Below are positions 6,397 through 13,992 of a stretch of DNA of 18,092 nt, one piece after another; position 1 is the stretch's first letter; every line of letters begins with the position of its first letter. The stretch is from Clostridiales bacterium UBA6388 (GTDB taxonomy: Bacteria; Bacillota; Clostridia; Oscillospirales; Oscillospiraceae), in NCBI GenBank assembly GCA_002437575.1, contig DJQK01000013.1, positions 17,249 to 35,340 of the forward strand, written 5' to 3'. The notes beneath the pieces are model-generated. The model was not told the DNA's origin and ran no database searches. It saw only the letters and a program-made list of their open reading frames with translations. Both the position numbers and the translations under genes were made by a program.

Positions 6397-6430
6397 CCCG
6401 CCGTACCGGCCTGGTACGGCGGGGTGTTTT
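6397..6430. terminator. Bidirectional intrinsic terminator between rrf2 and the DUF2207 gene
   Basis: A perfect 11-bp stem CCCGCCGTACC / GGTACGGCGGG (6397-6407 and 6413-6423) with a 5-base loop. GTGTTTTT follows on plus and TTCTTTTT on minus, so it can end both convergent transcripts. Its plus-strand T tract reaches the stop codon of the minus-strand gene. Confidence 0.88.
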
Positions 6431-8121
6431 TATTTGCGGATCGAAAGCTCGAGCATTTCAAGCGCGGGGCGCAGCTGGTTATAAAATTCCAGTCCCGTTC
6501 TTGCGGCAGGGACGCGCGTGACGTACCACTCGCAGGGCTCCAGCTCCATATCTCCGAGCCGCCGGGACAGATCCTGCCCGAGACCGATGGCCTGTGCGTA
6601 GGGAAGAAGGCGATAAAAATACTGCCCATCGCGAGACAGAAGCATCGAAAGGTGCCGCTCGGAAATTTTCTCAAGCCCCTTGCGAAAGCCGAGGCTCTGG
6701 GAGATGAGCTGCGTGCCGAGCTCGGTGTGCTGCCCGCCGTGCACCGTCAGAACGCCGCAGGCCATGCTCACCGCAACGGCGACCAGCATCGAAACGCCGC
6801 CGTCTGATACCTGCGAGGCGATCAGAAGCGCCAGCGCACACACAGCAGACAAAATCATCGCCGGAATGTTCCCCAGATAATACGCCTGCGCCATGCGCGA
6901 AATGAGAAGACTCAGGAAAAATCCCACGACCATACACAAAATCAGAACCAGCGCCCGCAGCGCCATCGTCGGAAGCAGCTGGCTCATCATCGAAAGCGCC
7001 GCGACGCTTGTAGCTAACGCGCAAAGGCCGCGCGCGATCTTCACGTTGCCGCTGGACCTGCGGTAAAGCCGTTTATCCCAGTAGTGCCGGATGGCCTGCA
7101 TCGCGTGCTGCGCGGTGGTCTTATAGACGAGGCTTGCGCCGTCGCACACGTCGCCGCGCGAGAAAAGCGCCGAGAAGATCTTGACCTCGAGCCGCTTTCG
7201 CTCGTTGCCCATGATGACCTGCCGGTGCAGCAGCACGTGGCCCTTCTCGTCCATTTCGATCGTGAGATAGCCGAGCGCGGCCCAGTGGCAGATGAGCATA
7301 TTAAAGTCCGGCGTGCCGCCGGCCAGCAGATACGGAAGATCGCACGGAAGCGCCGCATCCGGCGGAACGGAGCGACTGGACACGCGAAGACGCTTCGACC
7401 GGAGCGTCAAAAACCAGTACAAAAGCGCAAGCCCGCTGAACACCAGCACCAGCGCCGTCTCGACCCAGCCGGAAGACCAGCTGGCATACTTGCCGGAAAA
7501 ATACCCTTCGCCAACATTGAGCGTCATGGTAAGCGACTCATGGTCACGAAGCGCCGTGTTCATCGAGCCCGCGATGAAGCCGTCGCGCACGGTGAAGGTC
7601 ATGTAGTCCTCGATGACGTCGGCGTAGTAGCCGCTCGTAAAGGCGGGGTAGCCCTCAAACGCGGCGGGAAGCGAAATGGTGAACGTGTAGTTTTCGATCG
7701 CCCAGCTCCACTTCGGGGCCAGAAGCGGCAGGGTGATGGTCTGCACCTTGTCCTGCTCGGTCACAAGACCGGAAAGCGTGTAGCTGATGGTAAAGGTCCT
7801 GCTGCCGGAAAAGCCGCCGTTGGAGGAAAGCACGAGGACCGTGTAGCCGTCCTGCGTCGTTTTTTTGTACTTGTAGCCCGCGACACTCACGTGCTTTGCG
7901 TTCGCCGCCAGCGGAAGCTGAATGGACTGTTCGGTCCCCGCGATGTCGATGCTCACGGTCTGCGTGATCTGGCACGTGCCGGCCGCGTCCACGAGGCAGT
8001 CCGTTTTCATATCGGTGATGACGGTTGCCTCTGCCGCGCCCGCCGGGACCGCCAGCGCCAGCACGCACAGAACCGCCAGCAGCAGCGGTAAGATCCTCTT
8101 CGTATGCCTCACCTTCTTCAC
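6430..8121 (-). CDS. DUF2207-like secreted/membrane protein of unknown function
   Basis: 563 residues. Residues 1-30 form a signal peptide (KK..R.TKR, hydrophobic core LPLLLAVLCVLALAV, cleavage near AGAA). Residues 31-215 are a predicted beta-rich extracellular domain. One membrane segment spans 221-240, followed by a cytoplasmic stretch (VPPDAALPCDLPYLLAGG ... GYLTIEMDEKG) typical of DUF2207 proteins, then hydrophobic segments near 364-383, 386-407, 419-436 and 441-460, and a soluble C-terminus. This layout matches DUF2207 family membrane proteins, whose function is not established. The start is weak: GTG 8121 has no good ribosome site and an in-frame TGA lies three codons upstream, so no ATG alternative exists; GTG 8112 is possible. 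It is monocistronic, with its own promoter and a shared terminator. Confidence 0.85.
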   Translation of the reverse strand: MKKVRHTKRILPLLLAVLCVLALAVPAGAAEATVITDMKTDCLVDAAGTCQITQTVSIDIAGTEQSIQLPLAANAKHVSVAGYKYKKTTQDGYTVLVLSSNGGFSGSRTFTISYTLSGLVTEQDKVQTITLPLLAPKWSWAIENYTFTISLPAAFEGYPAFTSGYYADVIEDYMTFTVRDGFIAGSMNTALRDHESLTMTLNVGEGYFSGKYASWSSGWVETALVLVFSGLALLYWFLTLRSKRLRVSSRSVPPDAALPCDLPYLLAGGTPDFNMLICHWAALGYLTIEMDEKGHVLLHRQVIMGNERKRLEVKIFSALFSRGDVCDGASLVYKTTAQHAMQAIRHYWDKRLYRRSSGNVKIARGLCALATSVAALSMMSQLLPTMALRALVLILCMVVGFFLSLLISRMAQAYYLGNIPAMILSAVCALALLIASQVSDGGVSMLVAVAVSMACGVLTVHGGQHTELGTQLISQSLGFRKGLEKISERHLSMLLSRDGQYFYRLLPYAQAIGLGQDLSRRLGDMELEPCEWYVTRVPAARTGLEFYNQLRPALEMLELSIRK

Positions 8122-8138
8122 ATTACATAGTCACAAAC

Positions 8139-8167
8139 AAAATACCACAAAATGCGCAAAAAAGCAA
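8139..8167 (-). promoter_or_regulatory. Candidate promoter of the DUF2207 gene
   Basis: On the minus strand TTGCTT (8167-8162), 17 bp, TATTTT (8144-8139) with TGG before it (extended -10). It would give a leader of only about 10-15 nt, which agrees with the missing Shine-Dalgarno sequence before GTG 8121. Confidence 0.5.
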
Positions 8168-8268
8168 CCGTCTGTGCATTTCGCCGCCAAAAACCGCCGC
8201 GCCGCGCAAAGCGATGGGATTTGGCGGAAAATACAAAAAGCAGCCGATTTTTCCGGCAGGAAAACGCA

Positions 8269-8297
8269 TTGATTTCCAGGGGAGAATACGATATGAT
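8269..8297 (+). promoter_or_regulatory. Promoter of metV-metF
   Basis: TTGATT (8269-8274), 17-bp spacer, TATGAT (8292-8297). The expected start near 8304 gives a leader of about 65 nt that contains the hairpin at 8309-8341. Confidence 0.68.
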
Positions 8298-8308
8298 AAC
8301 CTTAGATT

Positions 8309-8341
8309 GTGTCCGCCGCGAGCGGGCAGGCCGCCGGACAC
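8309..8341 (+). promoter_or_regulatory. Leader hairpin upstream of metV
   Basis: GTGTCCG (8309-8315) pairs perfectly with CGGACAC (8335-8341); inside it GCGG (8322-8325) can pair with CCGC (8331-8334). The hairpin sits near the 5' end of the predicted transcript and 11 bases before the AAGGAG of metV. It has no T tract, so it is not a terminator. It may stabilise the RNA or affect translation. No SAM, cobalamin or THF riboswitch consensus was recognised. Confidence 0.45.
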
Positions 8342-8368
8342 GAAGATCAGATAAGGAGTTACAGCAGT

Positions 8369-9022
8369 ATGATCATTACGCAGAAAAAGCCTCTGGAAGA
8401 GGTTCTGGCCATGGTCGCAGACGCGAAAACCGTCGCGGTCATCGGCTGCGGCCTGTGCGCGTCCACGTGTCAGACCGGCGGCGCACCGGAAGTCGAAGCG
8501 ATGAAAAAGACCCTCGAGGAAGCGGGCAAGACCGTCGTCCTCACCGACGTAGCAGACGCGTGCTGCATGAAGCTCGGCGTCCGCGCCAAGTGCAAGGCGA
8601 TCTCTACCGCCGCGCCCGAGTGCATCGTGTGTATGTCCTGCGGCGACGGCGTGCAGACCATCGCGAAAAACTGCACCGGCATCCCTGTTTATCCCGCCAA
8701 CAACACCATGTTCCTCGGCGAGGTCGCGCGTGTGGGCATCTGGGAGGAAGCCTGCAAAATGTGCGGCGACTGCGTGCTCGGCACGACCGGCGCGATCTGT
8801 CCCATCACCCAGTGCGCCAAGAGCCTCGTCAACGGCCCCTGCGGCGGCCAGAAGAACGGCAAGTGCGAGGTCAACCCCGAAAACGACTGCGCATGGATCC
8901 AGATCTACAAGCGCCTCGAGCAGCTCGGCCAGCTCGACAAGCTCACCATGACCCGGCCGGACAAGGGCTACGAAAAGGTCGCCTACCCGAGAACGATCAA
9001 CCAGAGGGGGAAGAAGGCATGA
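8369..9022 (+). CDS. metV: Methylenetetrahydrofolate reductase-associated Cys-rich protein (MTHFR_C domain, MetV-like)
   Basis: 217 residues with 18 cysteines. Clusters are GCGLCASTC (27-34), DACC (65-66), CIVCMSC (85-91), CKMCGDC (129-135), CPITQC (144-149), and the family signature NGPCGGQKNGKCEV (155-168) with a final Cys174. This is the MTHFR C-terminal-domain family, known as MetV in acetogens, where it partners MetF and carries metal centres linking the reductase to other electron carriers. Its stop overlaps the metF ATG (ATGA), which supports a 1:1 complex. ATG 8369 has AAGGAG ten bases upstream; an earlier frame from 8309 would start in the leader hairpin and is rejected. No Wood-Ljungdahl genes are visible nearby, so the role may be one-carbon/methionine metabolism or acetogenesis. 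Confidence 0.9.
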   Translation: MIITQKKPLEEVLAMVADAKTVAVIGCGLCASTCQTGGAPEVEAMKKTLEEAGKTVVLTDVADACCMKLGVRAKCKAISTAAPECIVCMSCGDGVQTIAKNCTGIPVYPANNTMFLGEVARVGIWEEACKMCGDCVLGTTGAICPITQCAKSLVNGPCGGQKNGKCEVNPENDCAWIQIYKRLEQLGQLDKLTMTRPDKGYEKVAYPRTINQRGKKA

Positions 9023-9942
9023 GCAGATTACAGCAGGCACTCGAAGCCGGAACATTCGGCGTGACCGCCGAAATGGCCCCGCCGAAGGGCTATGATTTTA
9101 CCGAACAGTTAGAGGCGGGCAAGCTCCTTGCCCCGAAGGTCCACGCTGTGAACGTGACCGATATGCAGTCGGCGTCGTTGAAGGCGTCCTCGCTCGGCCT
9201 TTGCATTGCGCTCAAAAACGCGGGCGTCGAGCCCATTTTGCAGATGACCGGCCGCGACCGCAACCGCATGGCCATCATGGCGGACGTTTTGTCTGCGGCC
9301 AGCTTCGGCATCGACACGGTTCTGGCGCTCACCGGCGACCATCCGGTCGTGGGCGACTGCAAGGACGCAAAGCCCGTTTACGATCTCGATTCCGTCGGCA
9401 TTTTGCATATGCTCTCGAGGATGGAAGAAACGAACTGCGACTGCGGCGGAAACGAGCTTGCGGGCGGGGCGCCGAAGCTCTACAAGGGCGCGTCCGTGAC
9501 CCCGGTCTATGACCCCATTTTCCTTCAGATCAACAAGCTCCGCCAGAAGGTCGAGGCCGGCGCGGCGTTTGTCCAGACGCAGGGCATTTTTGATCTCGAT
9601 GCGTTCAAGCGCTTTTTGGAGCAGGTCGACGCCGCGGGCATCAAGACCCACATCATGGCGGGCATCATTCCGCTCAAGTCCGCGGGTATGGCGCGGTACA
9701 TGAACGAAAACGTCCCCGGTATTGCCGTTCCGCAGGAGATGATCGACCGTCTGGCAGCCGCCGCCGAAGAGGGCAAGGCCAAGGGCGTCAAGGGGCTTCC
9801 CATGAAGCTCGGCATGGAGATGGCCGCGGAAATGATCGCGAAGATCCGCGACGAGCACCTCTGTGACGGCGTGCACATCATGGCCATCGGCGCGGAGAAG
9901 AACGTCCCCGCGATCCTGGATCTGGCCGGTATCCAAATATAA
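9019..9942 (+). CDS. metF: 5,10-methylenetetrahydrofolate reductase
   Basis: 307 residues, a full-length TIM-barrel flavoprotein that reduces 5,10-methylene-THF to 5-methyl-THF. Family landmarks in order: VTAEMAPPKG (catalytic Glu region, EFFPP position in E. coli MetF), VTDMQSA near 46, QMTGRDRNR, LALTGDHP, FVQTQGIFD and HIMAGIIPLKSAGMARYM. ATG 9019 overlaps the metV stop by four bases with a purine-rich AGAGGGGGAAG site upstream, a classic translational coupling. The upstream open frame in the same register overlaps metV and is not used. Pairing with MetV points to the acetogen/clostridial type, which may take electrons from ferredoxin or a partner module and not from NADH alone; that is an inference. 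A strong terminator follows. Confidence 0.95.
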   Translation: MSRLQQALEAGTFGVTAEMAPPKGYDFTEQLEAGKLLAPKVHAVNVTDMQSASLKASSLGLCIALKNAGVEPILQMTGRDRNRMAIMADVLSAASFGIDTVLALTGDHPVVGDCKDAKPVYDLDSVGILHMLSRMEETNCDCGGNELAGGAPKLYKGASVTPVYDPIFLQINKLRQKVEAGAAFVQTQGIFDLDAFKRFLEQVDAAGIKTHIMAGIIPLKSAGMARYMNENVPGIAVPQEMIDRLAAAAEEGKAKGVKGLPMKLGMEMAAEMIAKIRDEHLCDGVHIMAIGAEKNVPAILDLAGIQI

Positions 9943-9950
9943 GCGGCAGC

Positions 9951-9984
9951 ATGGGCTCCCACGGCTTGTGGGAGCTCATTTTTT
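9951..9984 (+). terminator. Intrinsic terminator of metV-metF
   Basis: A 12-bp stem ATGGGCTCCCAC / GTGGGAGCTCAT (9951-9962 and 9968-9979, one G-U pair), loop GGCTT, then six T. It starts eight bases after the metF stop codon. Confidence 0.9.
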
Positions 9985-10000
9985 GCACAGCCTGTGCAAA
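9982..10000. promoter_or_regulatory. 19-bp perfect palindrome upstream of the rsmF-walRK promoter
   Basis: TTTGCACAG-C-CTGTGCAAA: nine-base arms around a single base. It begins in the T tract of the metF terminator and ends seven bases before the -35 element at 10008. The position suits an activator or repressor site for the downstream operon. The regulator is not known. Chance structure or a secondary hairpin after the terminator is possible. Confidence 0.45.
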
Positions 10001-10007
10001 CCGGCTC

Positions 10008-10036
10008 TTCCCATTTTGCCTGCGATGCAGTATAAT
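10008..10036 (+). promoter_or_regulatory. Promoter of the methyltransferase-walRK operon
   Basis: TTCCCA (10008-10013, weak -35), 17-bp spacer, perfect TATAAT (10031-10036), 38 bp before ATG 10075. It is the only strong promoter seen before walR and walK, since no other convincing promoter or terminator occurs between 10075 and 15270. Confidence 0.65.
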
Positions 10037-10074
10037 AAACCTGTATCGACTTTTATGGAGAGGGGGCGGCGCAT

Positions 10075-11412
10075 ATGATCCCGGAGGCATTCGTTTTGCG
10101 GATGAAGCGGCTGCTTGGCGAAGAATATGACGCGTTTGCCGAGAGCTTCAGCCGGCCCCGCGCCGTGGCCCTGCGCATCAATCCCCTGAAAACCGAAGCC
10201 GTCCCGAACCTGTCGCGATTCGGCTTGACGCCCGTGCCGTGGGAGCCGAGCGGGTTCTATTATGACCCTGAAACAAGGCCCGGAAGATCCGCCTATCATG
10301 AGGCGGGGCTTTACTATTTGCAGGAGGCCAGCGCGATGGCCCCGGCGGCGTTGCTGGACGCGAAGCCCGGAGAACGCGTTTTGGACCTGTGCGCCGCGCC
10401 GGGCGGGAAATCCACGCAGCTCGCCGGATATATGAAGGGCCGCGGGTTACTTGTCTGCAATGAGATCAACCCCAAACGCGCGAAAATTCTGGCCTCGAAC
10501 ATCGAGCGCCTCGGCATTTCCAACGCGCTTGTCTTAAACGAGCACCCGCAGAGGCTGGAAGAGCGCTTCGAGGGCTATTTTGACAAAATTCTTGTCGACG
10601 CGCCGTGCTCGGGCGAGGGAATGTTCCGTAAAGAGGAGGCCGCCGTGACCGACTGGTCGGAGGAAACGGTTTTGATGTGCGCCCGGCGGCAGGCGGAAAT
10701 TCTGCATTCAGCAAGCAGAATGCTTCGTCCCGGCGGCAGGCTCGTGTACTCCACGTGCACCTTTGCGCCCGAAGAAAATGAGGGAAGCGTGCGCGCGTTT
10801 CTGCACACGCATCCGGACTTTTCTGTGGAAAAGCTCGACGCGCCCTGGTTCAGCCCCGGAAGACCGGACTGGGCAGAAAATCCCGCGCCGGATCTGGAAT
10901 ATACCTTCCGCCTCTGGCCGCACAAATTGCTCGGCGAAGGCCACTACTGCGCCGTGCTCCATAAGGCGGGCGACGCGCCGGGCGCAGAACTTTTGCTAGA
11001 GCCTGCGGCAAAGCAGCCGAAGGAGCTTCTGGATTTTTGCCGCGAGACAAAGGCCGCGCTTCCGGAGGGGAAGATCGTCCTGTTTGGACAGAATGTCTAC
11101 CTTGCCCCGCAGGAGCTTCCGAGTCTCAAGGGCCTTCGCGTGCTTCGCGCGGGACTGGAGCTCGGCGAAATTCTCAAAAACCGCTTCGGCCCGGCCCATG
11201 CGTGGGCGCTGTGGCTGAAGGACTTTCAAAATATCGCGTCGTATCCGGAAGGCAGCGAAGAAATCCGGCAGTATCTGGCCGGAAACGTTCTGCCGTGTGA
11301 CAAACAGGGCTGGACGCTCGTCTGCGTGGATGGGGTAAGCCTCGGCTGGGCAAAGGGCGACGGACGCGTGCTCAAAAATCACTATCCCAAGGCGCTGCGG
11401 CGCGTATTGTAA
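10075..11412 (+). CDS. RsmF/YebU-type rRNA m5C methyltransferase (NOL1/NOP2/Sun family)
   Basis: 445 residues. SAM-dependent methylation of cytosine C5 in RNA. Motif I is LDLCAAPGGKSTQLA near 103-117; the acidic SAM-ribose region is CNEINPKRAK; motif IV DAPCSGEGMF carries Cys178 (product-release cysteine) and motif VI YSTCTFAPEENE carries Cys228 (nucleophile). The C-terminal ~150 residues form an RsmF-like RNA-binding extension ending GW.KG.GRVLKNHYPKALRR. Length and C-terminus fit RsmF (16S C1407 in E. coli), but the exact position modified here is unknown. ATG 10075 follows GAGAGGGGG. The gene ends 15 bases before walR, whose AGGAGG lies in the gap, so the two are probably co-transcribed. 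Confidence 0.93.
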   Translation: MIPEAFVLRMKRLLGEEYDAFAESFSRPRAVALRINPLKTEAVPNLSRFGLTPVPWEPSGFYYDPETRPGRSAYHEAGLYYLQEASAMAPAALLDAKPGERVLDLCAAPGGKSTQLAGYMKGRGLLVCNEINPKRAKILASNIERLGISNALVLNEHPQRLEERFEGYFDKILVDAPCSGEGMFRKEEAAVTDWSEETVLMCARRQAEILHSASRMLRPGGRLVYSTCTFAPEENEGSVRAFLHTHPDFSVEKLDAPWFSPGRPDWAENPAPDLEYTFRLWPHKLLGEGHYCAVLHKAGDAPGAELLLEPAAKQPKELLDFCRETKAALPEGKIVLFGQNVYLAPQELPSLKGLRVLRAGLELGEILKNRFGPAHAWALWLKDFQNIASYPEGSEEIRQYLAGNVLPCDKQGWTLVCVDGVSLGWAKGDGRVLKNHYPKALRRVL

Positions 11413-11427
11413 AGGAGGAACTGCTCC

Positions 11428-12129
11428 ATGGAAGAAAAAAAGTGCATCCTGATCGTCGAGGACGAGCGGGCCATCGTCGAAATTCTGAAATTCAATCTCA
11501 AACGCGAGGGCTATGACACGCTCGAAGCGCTCGACGGCGAGCTCGGTCTGGAGCTGGCCCGGACAAAGGACCCCGACCTTATCCTGCTCGACGTGATGCT
11601 TCCCAAAATGAACGGCTTTGATATCTGCAAGGCGCTGCGCGAGGCCGGAAGCACGGTGCCCATCATCATGCTCACCGCGCGGGAAGAAGAGACGGACAAG
11701 GTCTTCGGGCTGGAAGCCGGGGCAGACGATTATATGACCAAGCCCTTTTCCATGCGCGAGCTCATGGCGCGTGTGCGCGCGAACATCCGAAGACGCAGTC
11801 TGGACTTAAACGCCAGAGCCTCCGTCGGAACGCTCTTAAAAGCAGGAGACCTTGTCATCGAGCCGTCGACGTTCTCCGTCACCAAAGCCAGCCAGCCGGT
11901 GGATCTCACGCAGAAGGAATACGACCTTTTGCTGCACCTGATGCGCGAACGCGGCAAGGTCTTCACGCGCGAGGATCTCATGCAGAAGGTCTGGAACTAT
12001 GATTACTTCGGCGATATGCGCACCGTGGACGTCACCGTCCGCCGTCTGCGCGAGAAGATCGAAGACGATCCCGGAAAGCCGCAGTACATTTTGACAAAGC
12101 GCGGCGCGGGCTATTACTTTGCGCCATAG
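11428..12129 (+). CDS. walR: Response regulator WalR (OmpR/PhoB family)
   Basis: 233 residues. Receiver domain 5-120 with acidic pocket Glu11/Asp12, phosphoacceptor Asp55 (LILLDVMLP), switch Thr83 and Lys105 (TKPF). The winged-helix DNA-binding domain is ~135-231. The recognition region VWNYDYFGDMRTVDVTVRRLREKIED followed by TKRGAGYYF is nearly the same as B. subtilis WalR/YycF by eye, although written here in two pieces (VWNYDYFGDMRTVDVTVRRL, REKIED). WalR controls cell-wall hydrolases and wall homeostasis. AGGAGG lies before ATG 11428. It is followed after 73 bases by walK. PhoP-like function is the main alternative, but the yycH/yycI neighbours favour WalR. Confidence 0.93.
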   Translation: MEEKKCILIVEDERAIVEILKFNLKREGYDTLEALDGELGLELARTKDPDLILLDVMLPKMNGFDICKALREAGSTVPIIMLTAREEETDKVFGLEAGADDYMTKPFSMRELMARVRANIRRRSLDLNARASVGTLLKAGDLVIEPSTFSVTKASQPVDLTQKEYDLLLHLMRERGKVFTREDLMQKVWNYDYFGDMRTVDVTVRRLREKIEDDPGKPQYILTKRGAGYYFAP

Positions 12130-12202
12130 GCGCTTCGGGAAAGGCAGGCCTTTTCCGGAACCGATGCGGCAGAAAAAGAGTGTTTGAAAGGAGGGCGGGG
12201 CG

Positions 12203-13957
12203 ATGCGGTCTCTGCGCACGAAGCTGGTCATGATCATGGTCATTCTGATTCTGGCCCTGATGTGTGTGATCGGCGCGTTTCTGATCAACGGCGTCGGCAA
12301 CTTCTATATTTCCCAGTTCTATGAGCAGATGGAGAAGACCTTCTCGCCCGAGTTCATCGGCCAGCTGCAAGAGCTCCCCGAGCAGGAGCCGGGCGCGCCC
12401 GAGCGCATGAAAGAGCTTCTGATGGCGCAGGCCGGGCTTGGCATCGACATTGCGACGCGGAACGTCTACATTCTGGACGAAACCGGAAACGTCCTCGCCA
12501 GCTCCAACCAGCAGACGAAGGTCTCAACGACTGAAAATCTTCTGACCGCGATGAATGGAGAGGTCGGCCAGGAGGGCTCGATCACGAGCAGCTTTATGGA
12601 TCTGGCCGTGCCGATCGTCTCGCAGGAGGGCACGTATATCGTCTATATTTTAGACAGCCGCGCCACGGTCGACGCGCTGACGGGAGCGCTCTTTTCGATC
12701 ATCCTGAGCGCGCTTGGTCTCGGCCTTGTGATCTGCGTGGTCTTGTCGTTTCTTTTGGCGCAGATCCTCATTACGCCGATTCGCGCGCTGACGCTCGGCA
12801 CCCAGCAGGTCGCCGCGGGCGATTTTTCCCAGCGCATTGAAGTTGAGGGGCAAGATGAGATCGGCGTTCTGACACGGAACTTCAACCACATGGCAAAGGT
12901 TTTGCAGGACACCATCTCCGAGGCCGAAAACGAGCGCAACAAGCTCTCGACGCTGTTTCTCCATATGACAGACGGCGTCGTCGCCTTCTCGGCCGCCGGA
13001 AACCTCATTCACTGCAACCCCGCCGCGACGCAGATGCTGGCGCGTCCCCTGGACCCCACGACGACGTTCGACGAGCTTTTCTCCGATCAGGCCGAGCTCG
13101 ACACGCTCCTGACCTTAAAGCGCCCGCAGTATTTAGAGGCGCAGAAGACCGCCGGAGACCGGGAGCTGGAGCTTTTCATGGCCCCGTTTTCGTCCAGCCA
13201 GAGCCAGGGCGGCGCGCTCGTCGTCATCCACGACGTCACCGAGCAGCGAAAGAGCGAGCAGTCGCGGCGCGAGTTTGTCGCGAACGTGTCGCATGAATTA
13301 AGAACGCCGCTTACCAATATCAAATCCTACGCCGAGACCATCGTCTCGGCCGGCGACGAGCTGCCGCGGGAGCTTCACGACAATTTCATGGGCGTCATCA
13401 TCAATGAAGCCGACCGGATGACGCGCATCGTGCAGGACCTTCTCACGCTCAGCAAGATCGACTACGGCAAGATGGAGATGAACATTTCGCGCTTCTCGTT
13501 TGCCAAGGCCATCTCCAATGTCTACGAGGCCGCGCGGCTCAACGCCGAGCAGAACCACCACCACACGATCACCTTCCACTGCGAGGACAACATCCCCGAC
13601 GTGCTTGGCGACCGCGAACGCATCGAGCAGGTGGTCATGAACATCGTCTCGAACGCCATCAAATACACCCCCGACGGCGGCAAAATTGAAATTTACGCAG
13701 GCTCAAGCGGCAAATCCGTCTTCGTCCGCGTCACGGATAACGGCATCGGCATTCCCGAAAAGGATCTGCCGCGGCTGTTTGAGCGGTTCTATCGCGTCGA
13801 CAAGGCAAGATCGCGCGAGTCCGGCGGCACGGGACTGGGCCTTTCCATTGCCCGGGAAATTCTCTCGCAGCACAAGGGCGAGATCAAGATCGACTCGGTC
13901 TACGGCGAGGGCACCGACGTGCGCATCACGCTTCCCGCCGCCCCGCCTGAGAAGTAA
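12203..13957 (+). CDS. walK: Sensor histidine kinase WalK
   Basis: 584 residues with the full WalK layout: membrane segment ~8-29, extracytoplasmic sensor ~30-160, second membrane segment ~161-188, HAMP ~189-241, PAS ~245-345, HisKA with His364 in FVANVSHELRTPL, and the ATPase domain with N box VMNIVSNAIKYTPDG (~478-492), G1 DNGIGIP (~512), F box LFERFYRVD and G2 GGTGLGLSI (~541). It phosphorylates WalR in response to wall state. AAAGGAGG precedes ATG 12203. The gap from walR contains an imperfect hairpin (12138-12156) without a T tract. YycH- and YycI-like genes follow, whose products bind WalK at the membrane in Bacillus and Staphylococcus. Confidence 0.95.
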   Translation: MRSLRTKLVMIMVILILALMCVIGAFLINGVGNFYISQFYEQMEKTFSPEFIGQLQELPEQEPGAPERMKELLMAQAGLGIDIATRNVYILDETGNVLASSNQQTKVSTTENLLTAMNGEVGQEGSITSSFMDLAVPIVSQEGTYIVYILDSRATVDALTGALFSIILSALGLGLVICVVLSFLLAQILITPIRALTLGTQQVAAGDFSQRIEVEGQDEIGVLTRNFNHMAKVLQDTISEAENERNKLSTLFLHMTDGVVAFSAAGNLIHCNPAATQMLARPLDPTTTFDELFSDQAELDTLLTLKRPQYLEAQKTAGDRELELFMAPFSSSQSQGGALVVIHDVTEQRKSEQSRREFVANVSHELRTPLTNIKSYAETIVSAGDELPRELHDNFMGVIINEADRMTRIVQDLLTLSKIDYGKMEMNISRFSFAKAISNVYEAARLNAEQNHHHTITFHCEDNIPDVLGDRERIEQVVMNIVSNAIKYTPDGGKIEIYAGSSGKSVFVRVTDNGIGIPEKDLPRLFERFYRVDKARSRESGGTGLGLSIAREILSQHKGEIKIDSVYGEGTDVRITLPAAPPEK

Positions 13958-13992
13958 CGAAAAACAGAAATTCACTGGAAAGGAGGCAGACC

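Noticed and set aside
8298..8368. Known riboswitch (SAM, SAH, THF or cobalamin) before metV
   Set aside because: The leader is too short and lacks the conserved core bases of these classes; only a simple hairpin is supported.
8123..9055. 310-codon minus-strand frame opposite metV
   Set aside because: Runs antisense through a conserved Cys-rich protein and both divergent promoters; no family resemblance or ribosome site.
12130..12202. Terminator between walR and walK
   Set aside because: The hairpin near 12138-12156 is imperfect and short and has no T tract; walR and walK are probably co-transcribed.
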